The translations under genes were made by a program, and so were the position numbers. A stretch of DNA of 64,000 nucleotides. Source: Massilia niastensis DSM 21313 (GTDB taxonomy: Bacteria; Pseudomonadota; Gammaproteobacteria; Burkholderiales; Burkholderiaceae_D). Positions 8,209 through 17,899 of this stretch are shown here, in pieces (the first letter of the stretch is position 1; each line of letters starts with the position of its first letter). The notes under the pieces were generated by a model that did not search any database, was not told the DNA's origin, and worked only from the letters and a program-made list of their open reading frames with translations. The stretch lies in contig NZ_KB908095.1 in the NCBI RefSeq assembly GCF_000382345.1, positions 1 through 64,000 of the forward strand, in the 5' to 3' direction.

Positions 8209-9090
8209 TTACAGCATGGCCTTCAGCAGGCGAGCCATTTCCGACGGGTTCTTGGTGACGGTGATGCCGCAGGCTTCCATGATTTCCAGCTTGGCTTGCG
8301 CGGTGTCGGCGCCGCCCGAGATCAGCGCGCCGGCGTGGCCCATGCGCTTGCCCGGAGGCGCGGTGACGCCAGCGATGAAGCCGACGACCGGCTTCTTCAT
8401 GTTGTCCTTGATCCACTGAGCAGCGTTCGCCTCGTCCGGGCCGCCGATTTCGCCGATCATGATGACCGCGTCGGTATCCGGATCGTCGTTGAACATCTTC
8501 ATCACGTCGATGTGCTTCAGACCGTTGATCGGATCGCCGCCGATGCCGACTGCCGACGACTGGCCCAGGCCCAGCGCGGTCAGCTGACCGACTGCTTCAT
8601 AGGTCAGGGTGCCCGAACGCGACACGACGCCGATACGGCCCTTCTTGTGGATGTGACCCGGCATGATGCCGATCTTGATTTCGTCCGGGGTGATCAGGCC
8701 TGGGCAGTTCGGGCCCAGCAGCAGGGTCTTCGAACCGGCTTTGGCCATGCGGTCCTTGATTTCCATCATGTCACGGACCGGGATGCCTTCGGTGATGCAG
8801 ATTGCCAGGTCCAGTTCGGCTTCGACAGCTTCCCAGATCGCAGCGGCTGCGCCTGCCGGCGGAACGTAGATCACCGACACGTTGGCGCCGGTTTCTTTTT
8901 TCGCTTCCGTGACGTTGGCGAAAATCGGGATGCCTTCGAAATCTTCGCCGGCTTTCTTCGGGTTCACGCCAGCGACGAAGCATTCCTTGCCGTTCGCGTA
9001 ATCGCGGCACATACGGGTGTGGAACTGGCCGGTCTTGCCGGTGATGCCCTGGGTGACTACTTTGGTGTCTTTGTTAATCAGAATCGACAT
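8209..9090 (-). CDS. sucD: Succinyl-CoA ligase (ADP-forming), alpha subunit
   Basis: This 293-residue alpha subunit makes succinate plus ATP from succinyl-CoA in the TCA cycle, as a complex with SucC. The CoA-binding Rossmann part is N-terminal ([13 protein letters not shown]), and the phosphohistidine lies in [10 protein letters not shown] (His252). Length matches the family. It follows sucC with an 18-base gap in the same transcript and ends at a strong terminator. TCA function fits the polyamine-to-succinate genes elsewhere in the window, though that link is only metabolic. Confidence 0.98.
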   Translation of the reverse strand: MSILINKDTKVVTQGITGKTGQFHTRMCRDYANGKECFVAGVNPKKAGEDFEGIPIFANVTEAKKETGANVSVIYVPPAGAAAAIWEAVEAELDLAICITEGIPVRDMMEIKDRMAKAGSKTLLLGPNCPGLITPDEIKIGIMPGHIHKKGRIGVVSRSGTLTYEAVGQLTALGLGQSSAVGIGGDPINGLKHIDVMKMFNDDPDTDAVIMIGEIGGPDEANAAQWIKDNMKKPVVGFIAGVTAPPGKRMGHAGALISGGADTAQAKLEIMEACGITVTKNPSEMARLLKAML

Positions 9091-9108
9091 TTTTCTTTCC
9101 TTCGCGAA

Positions 9109-10278
9109 TTAGGCTTGTCCAGCAGCAGCGGCAACGACCTGCTTCGCTGCGTCTTCCATCGTGTCTGCGGAGATGATCGGCAGGCCCGAGTCAGCCAGCA
9201 TCTTCTTGCCCAGGTCTTCGTTGGTGCCCTTCATGCGGACGACCAGCGGCACTTGCAGTTGAACGGCCTTCGATGCGGTGATCACGCCTTCGGCGATCAC
9301 GTCGCAACGCATGATGCCGCCGAAGATGTTGACCAGGATTGCCTTCAGGCCTGGGTTCTTCAGCATGATCTTGAATGCTTCGGTCACTTTCTCGGCCGTA
9401 GCGCCACCGCCCACGTCCAGGAAGTTGGCCGGCTCGCCGCCGAACAGCTTGATGGTGTCCATGGTTGCCATGGCCAGGCCGGCGCCGTTCACCAGGCAGC
9501 CGATGTTGCCGTCGAGCGAGATGTAAGCCAGGTCGAACTTCGATGCCTCGACTTCAGCCGGATCTTCTTCGTCCAGGTCGCGGTAGGCGACGATTTCCGG
9601 ATGACGGAACAGGGCGTTGGCGTCGAAGTTGAACTTCGCGTCCAGGGCGATGACCTTGCCCGAACCGGTCAGGATCAGCGGGTTGATTTCAGCCAGCGAC
9701 GCGTCGGTTTCCCAGTACGCCTTGTACAGGCCCTGCAGGTTGGCGCGGGCGTCGGCGATCGAGCCTTCCGGCACGCCGATCTTGGCGGCGATGCCGTCAG
9801 CTTCGGCATCGGTCAGGCCGACGGCCGGGTCGATGGCGATCGAGTGGATCTTTTCCGGGTTCGAGTGTGCGACTTCCTCGATGTCCATGCCGCCTTCCGA
9901 CGAGGCCATCAGCACGACTTTCTGGGTGACGCGGTCGGTGACCAGCGACACGTACAGTTCTTTCTTGATGTCCGCGCCTTCTTCGATCAGCAGGCGGCGC
10001 ACTTTCTGGCCTTCCGGGCTGGTCTGGTGGGTGATCAGTTGCATGCCCATGATCTGGTCAGCGTATTCCTTGACCTGTTCCAGCGATTTGGCAACCTTCA
10101 CGCCACCGCCCTTGCCGCGGCCGCCAGCATGGATCTGGGCCTTGACCACCCAGACCGGGCCGCCCAGCTCTTCAGCAGCCTTGACTGCCTCTTCGACCGA
10201 CATGCACGGGATGCCGCGCGGTACCGTCACTCCGAACTTCCGGAGGATTTCTTTGCCCTGATACTCATGGATTTTCAT
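9109..10278 (-). CDS. sucC: Succinyl-CoA ligase (ADP-forming), beta subunit
   Basis: This 389-residue beta subunit has an ATP-grasp N-terminal region ([17 protein letters not shown], then [18 protein letters not shown]) that binds nucleotide and magnesium. The C-terminal flavodoxin-like domain ([15 protein letters not shown]) holds part of the active site shared with SucD. Full length, ATG start, with a GAAGGGAAG ribosome site 6 or so bases upstream. It is the first gene of the sucCD operon. Confidence 0.98.
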   Translation of the reverse strand: MKIHEYQGKEILRKFGVTVPRGIPCMSVEEAVKAAEELGGPVWVVKAQIHAGGRGKGGGVKVAKSLEQVKEYADQIMGMQLITHQTSPEGQKVRRLLIEEGADIKKELYVSLVTDRVTQKVVLMASSEGGMDIEEVAHSNPEKIHSIAIDPAVGLTDAEADGIAAKIGVPEGSIADARANLQGLYKAYWETDASLAEINPLILTGSGKVIALDAKFNFDANALFRHPEIVAYRDLDEEDPAEVEASKFDLAYISLDGNIGCLVNGAGLAMATMDTIKLFGGEPANFLDVGGGATAEKVTEAFKIMLKNPGLKAILVNIFGGIMRCDVIAEGVITASKAVQLQVPLVVRMKGTNEDLGKKMLADSGLPIISADTMEDAAKQVVAAAAGQA

Positions 10279-10350
10279 GCTGGCTTCCCTTCTCTTCTAT
10301 TCCTGATTAAGAAATACGGTTGAACTACAGAAAAATAACAACTATGTATG

Positions 10351-10914
10351 CTAACCCGACACGGCTTTGATCGACCAGCGTGGATAGTACTTGGCCACGG
10401 CAGGTCCGTCGCTGCGCAGGGCGTGGCAACGGTCGAGCTCGAAGGGCCGTTCAGCCGAGTTGTCGTCGGCGCCGCCGCGGGTCTCGAAGACATCGTCGGC
10501 GTAGGCTTGCAGCGCTGCGGTAGGCAGCAGCTGGGCCAATTCGGTCAAGTGGGTGCAGCCGAGCACGCCCGAGAGGCGGTCTTTCAGGTGCAGCCGGAAG
10601 TGGTTCATCAGCGACAAGCCGATCAGCTTCTTGTAGGCGGGAGCGATCGTATCGCAGAAACCGGGATAGGGCACGGAATCGGATGCGGCTTCGGCATCGA
10701 CGATCGTGAAATCGCGGTCTATGGTGATGCGCAGCTTCAGGTCATGCACCGGAACGCCGCCGGGACGATCGCCGGACGCGAGCGCGATGTCGCGCGTCTT
10801 GACGTCGCGGATACTGGCGTCGAGATCCCACAAGCCATCGTCGCGCGCATAGGCGTCGACGGTAATGGCCCGCGTATGCCGGAGCGAGCGCGATACGGGA
10901 GGAGACAGGGACAT
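10351..10914 (-). CDS. DUF2889 domain protein
   Basis: This 187-residue protein matches DUF2889, whose function is unknown. Recognisable text includes HTRAITVDAYARDDGLWDLDA near the N-terminus (first 20: HTRAITVDAYARDDGLWDLD), PVHDLKLRITID in the middle, and GCTHLTELAQLLP towards the end. The ATG at 10914 is preferred over a TTG three codons upstream. It has no signal peptide or membrane segment. It lies upstream of sucC in the same direction, 72 bases away, and could be cotranscribed. The family assignment is good; no role can be given. Confidence 0.82.
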   Translation of the reverse strand: MSLSPPVSRSLRHTRAITVDAYARDDGLWDLDASIRDVKTRDIALASGDRPGGVPVHDLKLRITIDRDFTIVDAEAASDSVPYPGFCDTIAPAYKKLIGLSLMNHFRLHLKDRLSGVLGCTHLTELAQLLPTAALQAYADDVFETRGGADDNSAERPFELDRCHALRSDGPAVAKYYPRWSIKAVSG

Positions 10915-11341
10915 AAAAACCAATGCCGTCAGAGCGGCGGTTAGTGGTGCAGCCGGTGTGCTTCATGCACGTTGCCGCGGCTTCCACGGCAACAACCGCT
11001 CATGCGGCGCTGCTTAAACCACAAAAGTTTATCACAGCGGGCTATCCATTGCACTGCAACAGGCGGCAATTCACTGCAGGTGCGCGACGATCAGGCCACT
11101 TTATTGCAGAGTGGTCAACGTTGCCCTGGAGGGGAAGAGGAAGGATGGGAGCTGTCCGGTCCACGTAGCGATCGTGATCGGCACAGATATCAGCTTCGAT
11201 GATTTCAGCCATAAGCAAGGCTGCATACGGAAAAACAGACGCCAGCGCGCAGCGCCATCACCCGTTGAGGAATATGCCGGGGCATATCGGGGATGACGCT
11301 CCGCGCTGGCGCCTGCTTATATATATAGCGCCGTCGTTCGT
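10915..11341. other. Intergenic region between the DUF2889 gene and recX
   Basis: No convincing gene is seen in 427 bases. Small open frames on the plus strand lack coding character. The right part holds a structured inverted repeat (11231-11310). A short GTTGCCG/CGGCAAC hairpin near 10971-10993 lies in the leader of the DUF2889 gene. Confidence 0.6.
11231..11310 (-). terminator. Large inverted repeat after recX, probable terminator
   Basis: Arms GCCAGCGCGcAGCG and CGCTcCGCGCTGGC at 11241-11254 and 11297-11310 enclose a second small hairpin (ATATGCC/GGCATAT). On the minus strand the outer stem is followed by GTCTGTTTTTCC, a usable T-run. It would end the recA-recX transcript. Confidence 0.5.
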
Positions 11342-11800
11342 CTACATATCGTCGTCGTCCGGAGCGCCCTGCATGGCGACGCGGGCGGCGCGCTGCGAGA
11401 AGCCGCGCTGCAGCAGGAAGCGCATCTGCTTGGCGCGCCCCGCCGCATCGATGGCGACCGTACCGAACTTGCGCCGCCAGACTTCGACGGCGCGCGCCGT
11501 CTCGCTGTCGGCCAGCCCGGCCTTGATGTCGGCAAGTGCTTCGCTGCTCACGCCATGGCTTTGCAGCTCGGCCATGACGCGGCTGTTGCCGAAACGGCTA
11601 GCCTTCCGGTGAATCAGGGATTCGGCGAAACGTTCCTGCGACAGCCAGTTGTTCTTTTCGAGGAAATCCAGGAGGGCTTCGACGTCGTCGCCCTCCTCGG
11701 CGTAGCGGGCCAGCTTGCGCCCCAGTTCGAGCCGGCTGTGCTCGCGCAGCGACAGGTAGCGCAGCGCGCGCGCTTTCAGGCTCAGTACAGGTGCGGGCAT
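11342..11800 (-). CDS. recX: Regulatory protein RecX
   Basis: This 152-residue inhibitor caps RecA filaments. It shows the three-helix repeats of the family: [18 protein letters not shown], then [20 protein letters not shown], then [13 protein letters not shown]. It lies 73 bases downstream of recA on the same strand, the normal arrangement, and would share the LexA-controlled recA promoter. A weak ribosome site suggests lower translation than RecA. Confidence 0.95.
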   Translation of the reverse strand: MPAPVLSLKARALRYLSLREHSRLELGRKLARYAEEGDDVEALLDFLEKNNWLSQERFAESLIHRKASRFGNSRVMAELQSHGVSSEALADIKAGLADSETARAVEVWRRKFGTVAIDAAGRAKQMRFLLQRGFSQRAARVAMQGAPDDDDM

Positions 11801-11873
11801 GGCTCAGTAACGCTCAGTGGCTGCTTCATTGGCTGGTTCATGCGGCGCTACCCTGCCGCATGGACGTCGCCAA

Positions 11874-12950
11874 TTACTCACCAACCGCCTGCAGCTTCGG
11901 CTTGCCGTCGTCGTCGCCCGACACCGGCGGCAGTTCGCGCACGCCGAGGGCGGCACGGACCTTGTTCTCGATCTCGCGCGCCAGGGCCGGGCGCTCCTTC
12001 AGGAACAGGCGGGCGTTGTCCTTGCCCTGGCCGATACGCTCGCCGCCGTAGCTGTACCACGAGCCCGACTTCTCGACGATCTTGTTGTCGGCGCCCAGGT
12101 CCAGGATTTCGCCTTCGCGCGAGGTGCCTTCTCCGTACAGGATGTCGAAGTGGGCTTCCTTGAACGGCGGCGCGATCTTGTTCTTGACGACCTTGACCTT
12201 GGTTTCGTTACCGATCACTTCGTCGCCCGACTTGATCGAGCCGGTACGGCGGATGTCCAGGCGCACGGAGGCGTAGAACTTCAGCGCGTTACCGCCGGTG
12301 GTGGTTTCCGGGCTGCCGAACATGACGCCGATCTTCATGCGGATCTGGTTGATGAAGATGACCAGCGTGTTGGTGCGGTTGATCGAGGCGGTCAGCTTGC
12401 GCAGCGCCTGCGACATCAGTCGCGCCTGCAGGCCCGGCAGCGAATCGCCCATGTCGCCTTCGATCTCGGCGCGCGGGGTCAGCGCCGCCACCGAGTCGAT
12501 GACCACCAGGTCGACACTGCCCGAGCGCACCAGCGCGTCGGTGATTTCGAGCGCCTGCTCGCCGGTGTCCGGCTGCGAGATCAGCAGCTCGCTCAGGTTG
12601 ATGCCCAGCTTTTGCGCGTAGCCCACGTCGAGCGCGTGCTCGGCGTCGATGAAGGCGCAGGTGCCGCCCAGCTTCTGCATCTGGGCGATGGTCTGGAGCG
12701 TCAGCGTGGTTTTACCCGACGATTCCGGACCGTAGATTTCGACGATACGGCCGCGCGGCAGGCCACCGACGCCGAGCGCGATGTCCAGGCCCAGCGAGCC
12801 GGTGGAAACAGTCTGCACTTCCTCGACCGGCGTATTGGCATCCATACGCATAACCGAGCCCTTGCCGAACTGCTTTTCGATCTGGGCCAGGGCGGCTGCC
12901 AGCGCTTTGCCTTTTTCGGAGGCGTTTACTGCGAGTTTTTTGTCGTCCAT
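11874..12950 (-). CDS. recA: Recombinase RecA
   Basis: This 358-residue strand-exchange ATPase is also the co-protease for LexA. Walker A is GPESSGKT (residues 74-81). Other core signatures are [18 protein letters not shown] and the L1/L2 loops ([20 protein letters not shown] region; first 20: [20 protein letters not shown]). Full length, with the usual acidic tail replaced by a short VSGDDDGK region. A LexA-type box lies about 65 bases upstream. Confidence 0.99.
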   Translation of the reverse strand: MDDKKLAVNASEKGKALAAALAQIEKQFGKGSVMRMDANTPVEEVQTVSTGSLGLDIALGVGGLPRGRIVEIYGPESSGKTTLTLQTIAQMQKLGGTCAFIDAEHALDVGYAQKLGINLSELLISQPDTGEQALEITDALVRSGSVDLVVIDSVAALTPRAEIEGDMGDSLPGLQARLMSQALRKLTASINRTNTLVIFINQIRMKIGVMFGSPETTTGGNALKFYASVRLDIRRTGSIKSGDEVIGNETKVKVVKNKIAPPFKEAHFDILYGEGTSREGEILDLGADNKIVEKSGSWYSYGGERIGQGKDNARLFLKERPALAREIENKVRAALGVRELPPVSGDDDGKPKLQAVGE

Positions 12951-13012
12951 GGGTGTACTTTCAATCGTGGAGTAGGCAAGGTGTGGGCTAGACCGCCCAT
13001 ATCAAGAGCTAC

Positions 13013-13032
13013 TACTGTATAAAAATCCAGTG
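13013..13032. promoter_or_regulatory. LexA (SOS) box of recA
   Basis: TACTGTATAAAAATCCAGTG matches TACTGTATATATATACAGTA closely, with CTG and CAG spaced by 10 bases. It sits upstream of recA, where SOS control is expected. It is also about 145 bases from the divergent response regulator gene, which it may or may not affect. Confidence 0.85.
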
Positions 13033-13175
13033 GTTTTGGCAAGCACTAAATCAGGTAAAACCACAGGTGTGGCAAGCACTGAAGGTGAGTATATTGGCAA
13101 GGCTCGCGTTGTTGCGACAAATCAAACACAATACGGGCCTGGAAAACGTTTAACCTGGAATGAAGGTGGTGTCCC

Positions 13176-13874
13176 ATGCGAATCCTGCTTGCCGAAGATG
13201 ATAGCGTACTTGCCGATGGCCTGACGCGGTCGCTGCGCCAGTCCGGCTATGCGATCGACTGCGTGAAGAACGGGCAGGACGCCGACACCGCCCTGTCCAC
13301 CCAGGAGTTCGATCTCCTCATCCTCGACCTCGGGCTGCCGAAGATGTCGGGCCTGGAAGTGCTGCGCCGCCTGCGCGCCCGCGCCTCGCTGCTGCCGGTG
13401 CTGATCCTGACGGCGGCCGATTCGGTCGAGCAGCGCGTCGAGGGCCTCGACCTGGGCGCCGACGACTACATGGCCAAGCCCTTCGCGCTGTCCGAACTCG
13501 AGGCGCGGGTGCGCGCCCTGACCCGGCGCGGCGCCGGCGGCGGTCCGACCGTGGTGCGCCACGGCCCACTGGTATACGACCAGGTCGGCCGCAGCGCCTA
13601 CATCAACGACCAGATGCTCGACCTGTCGGCGCGCGAACTGGGCCTGCTCGAAGTGCTGCTGGCGCGCACCGGGCGCCTGGTGTCGAAGGAGCAGCTGGTC
13701 GACCACCTGTGCGAATGGGGCGAGGAAGTGTCGAACAACGCGATCGAGGTCTACGTGCACCGCCTGCGCAAGAAGATCGAGGTCGGCGGGGTGCGCATCG
13801 CCACCGTGCGCGGGCTCGGCTACTGCCTCGAAAAATACGCCGAGTCCGCAGGCGCCGCACCGGGCGACAAGTGA
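13176..13874 (+). CDS. OmpR/QseB-type response regulator
   Basis: This 232-residue regulator has a receiver domain at residues 1-115 (LLAEDD at the start, phospho-acceptor Asp51 in LILDLGLPKMSG, Lys in MAKPF) and an OmpR winged helix at about 130-225 (DLSARELGLLEVLL, then SNNAIEVYVHRLRKKIE). It is the partner of the sensor kinase directly downstream. The next two genes encode a solute symporter, so it probably controls uptake of that solute. Its stop lies in the first unit of a 14-bp tandem repeat. Confidence 0.94.
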   Translation: MRILLAEDDSVLADGLTRSLRQSGYAIDCVKNGQDADTALSTQEFDLLILDLGLPKMSGLEVLRRLRARASLLPVLILTAADSVEQRVEGLDLGADDYMAKPFALSELEARVRALTRRGAGGGPTVVRHGPLVYDQVGRSAYINDQMLDLSARELGLLEVLLARTGRLVSKEQLVDHLCEWGEEVSNNAIEVYVHRLRKKIEVGGVRIATVRGLGYCLEKYAESAGAAPGDK

Positions 13875-13926
13875 AGGACCACAGGTGAAGGACCGCACGT
13901 GAACGATTGCAAGTGAACGATTACGA
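13871..13926. repeat. Four 14-bp tandem repeats between response regulator and kinase
   Basis: Units start at 13871, 13885, 13899 and 13913, each beginning GTGAA(G/C)GA. Units 1-2 share gtgaaggacc and units 3-4 share gtgaacgatt. The first unit contains the stop of the regulator; the fourth supplies the probable GTG start of the kinase. Each unit holds a GTG but only the last is in the kinase frame without a stop. Confidence 0.85.
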
Positions 13927-15448
13927 CAACGGCTTCGACACCCGGCCCGATGGCGGGCTGGCCGGGCCGCTGTACGTCCCGCCCAATCCCGAGCCGGACG
14001 AGAACATCCGGCATTCGCTGTTCGGCGAGATCCTCGACTGGATGCTGGCCCCGCTGCTGCTGCTGTGGCCGATGAGCATCGCGATCACCTACCTGGTCGC
14101 CAAGTCGATCGCCAACCAGCCCTTCGACGACGCGCTCGAAGACCGCGTGACGGTGCTGACCCAGCAGGTGCGCATGGTCGACGGCCGGGTCACCGCCCAG
14201 CTGCGCAACGGCGCGCGCGACATCCTGCGCGCCGACGACGTCGACAGCGTCTACTTCCAGATCAGCGGCCCGGGCGGCGAGCACCTCGACGGCGACCGCG
14301 ACCTGGCGCGTCCCCGGCCCGGGAATACCGACGACCGCGCGCGCACCGGCGCGGTGGCCTTCCGCAACGACAGCTTCCACGGCACCCCGATCCGGATCGC
14401 CTATTCCTACGTCAACCTCGACCCGCTGCGCGAACGGCGCGACACCGACGGCATGGCGCTGGTGCAGGTGGCCGAGACCCTCGAGAAGCGCGCCCACCTG
14501 GCCAACGAGATCATCAAGGGCGTGATCCTGCCCCAGTTCATCATCCTGCCGGTGATCCTGGGGCTGGTCTGGTTCGCGCTGTCGCGCGGCCTCAGCCCGC
14601 TGGCCGAACTGCAGGAGCGCATCCGCACCCGGCCCCAGGACGACCTGTCGCCGATCGACCCGCGCCAGGTGCCGGAAGAGATCTCGCCGCTGGTCGGCTC
14701 GTTCAACGACATGCTGCAGCGCCTGGCCCAGACCATCGAGATGCAGAAGCGCTTCATCGCCGACGCCGCGCACCAGATGAAGACCCCGCTGGCCGGCATG
14801 CGCATGCAGTCCGAGCTGGCGCTGCGCCAGGCCGATCCCGACGAGATCCACCGCTCGCTGGAACAGCTGGCCCAGAGCTCGGAATCGGCCACCCGCCTGG
14901 TCAACCAGCTGCTGGCGCTGGCGCGCGCCGAGAACCAGCCGCAGGCCGGCCTGGCCTTCGACGAGGTCGACCTGCCGCGCCTTGCCCGCGAGACGGTGCA
15001 GGACTGGGTCCAGGCCTCGTTCGCGCAGCGCATCGACCTCGGCTTCGAGCCGCCCGACGAGCCGGTCACGATCGCCGGCAATCCGCTGATGCTGCGCGAG
15101 ATGCTGTCCAACCTGATCGACAACGCGCTGCGCTACACCCCGGCCGGCGGCAGCGTCACGGTGCGCGTGCGGCGCGACGGCGAGCAGTCGGTGGTCGAGG
15201 TCGAGGACACCGGTCCCGGCATCGCCCCCGGCGAGCGCGCACGCGTGTTCGAGCGCTTCTACCGCATCCTCGGCAGCAATACCCAGGGCAGCGGCCTGGG
15301 GCTGGCGATCGTGCGCGAGATCGTGCGCCAGCACGGCGCCGAGATCGACATCTTCAACAATCCGCGCAGCCATTCGAAAAAATACCCGGGCAGCCTGTTC
15401 CGGCTGACCTTCCCGCCTCCTGTCCATGAACCCGACGATGCCGCCTGA
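13913..15448 (+). CDS. Sensor histidine kinase (QseC/TctE-like)
   Basis: This 511-residue inner-membrane kinase has a first membrane segment near residues 40-60, a periplasmic domain of about 140 residues, and a second membrane segment near 205-225. HAMP and HisKA follow, with the phosphorylated His287 in DAAHQMKTPL, and then a HATPase domain (NLIDNALRYTP, DTGPGIAPGER, GSGLGLAIV). The start is uncertain: GTG 13913 or TTG 13907; neither has a good ribosome site, and 13913 is in the last unit of a 14-bp repeat. It overlaps the DUF4212 gene by 23 bases, tying signalling to transport. Confidence 0.92.
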   Translation: MNDYDNGFDTRPDGGLAGPLYVPPNPEPDENIRHSLFGEILDWMLAPLLLLWPMSIAITYLVAKSIANQPFDDALEDRVTVLTQQVRMVDGRVTAQLRNGARDILRADDVDSVYFQISGPGGEHLDGDRDLARPRPGNTDDRARTGAVAFRNDSFHGTPIRIAYSYVNLDPLRERRDTDGMALVQVAETLEKRAHLANEIIKGVILPQFIILPVILGLVWFALSRGLSPLAELQERIRTRPQDDLSPIDPRQVPEEISPLVGSFNDMLQRLAQTIEMQKRFIADAAHQMKTPLAGMRMQSELALRQADPDEIHRSLEQLAQSSESATRLVNQLLALARAENQPQAGLAFDEVDLPRLARETVQDWVQASFAQRIDLGFEPPDEPVTIAGNPLMLREMLSNLIDNALRYTPAGGSVTVRVRRDGEQSVVEVEDTGPGIAPGERARVFERFYRILGSNTQGSGLGLAIVREIVRQHGAEIDIFNNPRSHSKKYPGSLFRLTFPPPVHEPDDAA

Positions 15449-15749
15449 CCAGCCCTCCCCTCCCGACTCCGACGCCCCGCGCCGCCGGCTCCTGGCCGCG
15501 CGCGCCGCGCACTGGCAACGCACCCGCCGCATCACCCTGGCGCTGCTCGGAGTGTGGCTGGCGACCGGCTTCGGCACCGTGTTCTTCGCGCGCGACCTGG
15601 CGCAGTTCTCGCTGTTCGGCTGGCCGCTGTCGTTCTACATGGCGGCCCAGGGCGCGTCGCTGGTGTCGCTGGCCATCATCGGCGCCTACGCATGGGCCAT
15701 GCGGCGCCTGGACCGCCGCTACGTGCGAGAACTCGGGGAGCAGGCGTGA
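15426..15749 (+). CDS. DUF4212 small subunit of a sodium:solute symporter
   Basis: This 107-residue membrane protein has a basic, Pro-rich N-terminus and two membrane segments (about 35-55 and 68-90), ending in DRRYVRELGEQ. This is the DUF4212 family, always paired with a VC_2705-type symporter. Its stop overlaps the GTG start of the symporter, so translation is probably coupled. It is proposed to be an accessory subunit; its biochemical role is not established here. Confidence 0.88.
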   Translation: MNPTMPPDQPSPPDSDAPRRRLLAARAAHWQRTRRITLALLGVWLATGFGTVFFARDLAQFSLFGWPLSFYMAAQGASLVSLAIIGAYAWAMRRLDRRYVRELGEQA

Positions 15750-17794
15750 GCGGCAAGCAGCGATATTTCCGCAAGCTCTCGCGCTACTACCTCTGGTACA
15801 CCGGCTGCTTCGGCCTGTTCCTGGTGTCGGTGGCCCTGCTCGAGCAGGAAGGCATGCCGCGCCTGTGGATCGGCTACCTGTTCATGTTCGCGACCATCGC
15901 GCTGTACGCCACCATCGGCGTGATCTGCCGCACCTCGAACGTCACCGAGTACTACGTGGCCGGGCGCCGCGTGCCGGCCATGTTCAACGGCATGGCCACC
16001 GCCGCCGACTGGATCTCGGCGGCCAGCTTCATCAGCCTGGCGGGCGGCCTGTACCTGACCGGCTTCGACGGGCTGGCCTACATCATGGGCTGGACCGGCG
16101 GCTACTGCCTGGTGGTGCTCCTGATCGCGCCCTACCTGCGCCGCTTCGCGCAGTACACGATCCCCGATTTCCTGGCCGCGCGCTACGGCGGCGGCGCGGA
16201 CGGGCGCGGCGGGCCGGTGCGCGCGATGGCGGTCGGCGCGACCATCGTGGTCTCGTTCACCTACGTGGTCGCGCAGATCTACGCGGTGGGCCTGATCGCC
16301 TCGCGCTTCACCGGGGTCGACTTCTCGGTCGGGATCTTCCTGGGCCTGGCCAGTATTCTAGTTTGCTCGTTCCTGGGCGGGATGCGCGCCATCACCTGGA
16401 CCCAGGTGGCCCAGTACATCATCCTGCTGGTGGCCTTCCTGATCCCGACCATCTGGCTGTCGGCCAAGCACGCCGACAACCCGGTGCCGGCGGTCGCCTA
16501 CGGCTCGCTGCTGCCCAAGCTGAGCGAGCGCGAGGCGCAGCTGGCGCGCGACCCGCGCGAAGAACAGGTGCGCGCCGAATTCCGCCGCCGCGCCGGCGAA
16601 TACGACGCCCGCCTGCGGACGCTGCCGGCGTCGTGGGAAGCGGGCAAGATGGAAGCGCAGCGCCGCCTGGCGGCGGTCCGCACGCACAACGCCTCGCTGG
16701 GCGAAGTGCGCCAGGCCGAGCGCGAACTGAACACCTATCCCAACTCGGCCGACGAAGCGCGCGTCCGCTGGACCGAGCTGCGCGACGCCAACCTGGCGCG
16801 CGCGCGCCCGCCCGAGCCGCACGCCACGCCCTTCCCGGGCGCGACCGAGGCGGAGTCGGACCAGCGCCGCAACAACTTCCTGGCGGTGGTGTTCTGCCTG
16901 ATGTTCGGCACCGCCGCCCTGCCCCACATCCTGATGCGGGCCTACACCACGCCCTCGGTGCACGAGACCCGGGTCTCGGTGTTCTGGACCCTGTTCTTCA
17001 TCCTGCTGGTGTACCTGACCATTCCCGCGCTGGCGGTGCTGGCCAAGTACGACATCTATACCTCGCTGGTGGGCAGCGACTTCAGCTCGCTGCCGACCTG
17101 GATCTCGTACTGGGCCAACGTCGACAAGGCCAATCCGCTGGTGAGCGTGACCGACATCAACGGCGACGGCATCGTGCAGCTGGCCGAGTTCGCGATCGAC
17201 GCCGACGTGCTGGTGCTGGCCACGCCCGAGATCGGCGGCCTGCCCTACGTGGTCTCGGGCCTGGTGGCGGCGGGCGGCCTGGCGGCGGCGCTGTCGACCG
17301 CCGACGGCCTGCTGCTGGCGATCTCGAACGCCCTGTCGCACGACATCTACTACAAGATCGTCGACCCGGGCGCCTCGACCCAGAAGCGGGTCACGATCTC
17401 CAAGCTGCTGCTGCTGGCGGTCGCCTTCATCGCGGCCTACGCCGCCTCGCAGAAGCCGGCCGACATCCTGTCGCTGGTGGGCGCGGCGTTCTCGCTGGCC
17501 GGCTCCACCCTGTTCCCAGTGCTGGTGCTGGGCGTGTTCTGGAAGCGCGCCAACCATCCGGGCGCGATCGCCGGCATGGTGGCCGGGTTCGCGGTCTGCC
17601 TGTACTACATGCTGCGCGCCAGCCCCACCCTGGGCGGCAGCGCGGAAGCGCTGTGGCTGGGCATCGCGCCGCTGGCCGCGGGCGTGTTCGGGGTGCCGGC
17701 GGGCCTGCTGACCGTGGTCGCGGTGAGCCTGCTGACGGCCCCGCCCAGCCGGGCCAGCGACGGGATGGTCGACTACATCCGGTCGCCGGAATGA
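15746..17794 (+). CDS. VC_2705-type sodium:solute symporter
   Basis: This 682-residue inner-membrane transporter of the SSS family is related to ActP acetate permeases. GTG 15746 overlaps the stop of the DUF4212 gene and puts the start directly before the first helix. Core signatures are TEYYVAGRRVPAMFNGMA, GFDGLAYIMGW and AALSTADGLLLAISNALSHD. Two inserts stand out: a charged, helix-prone cytoplasmic stretch at about residues 250-375, and an EF-hand-like loop DINGDGIVQLAEF near residue 470. Both are known in this subfamily. The substrate is probably a short organic acid, inferred only from relatives. Confidence 0.92.
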   Translation: MSGKQRYFRKLSRYYLWYTGCFGLFLVSVALLEQEGMPRLWIGYLFMFATIALYATIGVICRTSNVTEYYVAGRRVPAMFNGMATAADWISAASFISLAGGLYLTGFDGLAYIMGWTGGYCLVVLLIAPYLRRFAQYTIPDFLAARYGGGADGRGGPVRAMAVGATIVVSFTYVVAQIYAVGLIASRFTGVDFSVGIFLGLASILVCSFLGGMRAITWTQVAQYIILLVAFLIPTIWLSAKHADNPVPAVAYGSLLPKLSEREAQLARDPREEQVRAEFRRRAGEYDARLRTLPASWEAGKMEAQRRLAAVRTHNASLGEVRQAERELNTYPNSADEARVRWTELRDANLARARPPEPHATPFPGATEAESDQRRNNFLAVVFCLMFGTAALPHILMRAYTTPSVHETRVSVFWTLFFILLVYLTIPALAVLAKYDIYTSLVGSDFSSLPTWISYWANVDKANPLVSVTDINGDGIVQLAEFAIDADVLVLATPEIGGLPYVVSGLVAAGGLAAALSTADGLLLAISNALSHDIYYKIVDPGASTQKRVTISKLLLLAVAFIAAYAASQKPADILSLVGAAFSLAGSTLFPVLVLGVFWKRANHPGAIAGMVAGFAVCLYYMLRASPTLGGSAEALWLGIAPLAAGVFGVPAGLLTVVAVSLLTAPPSRASDGMVDYIRSPE

Positions 17795-17899
17795 TCTAAA
17801 ACAACTGTCAGCGTTGAGAGGAAGACTTTCCCTCAAGTAAATGTTATTCTGGTCTAGCCGTTGTCGGCACAATAACAATTATTCGCTTACGGAAAATCC

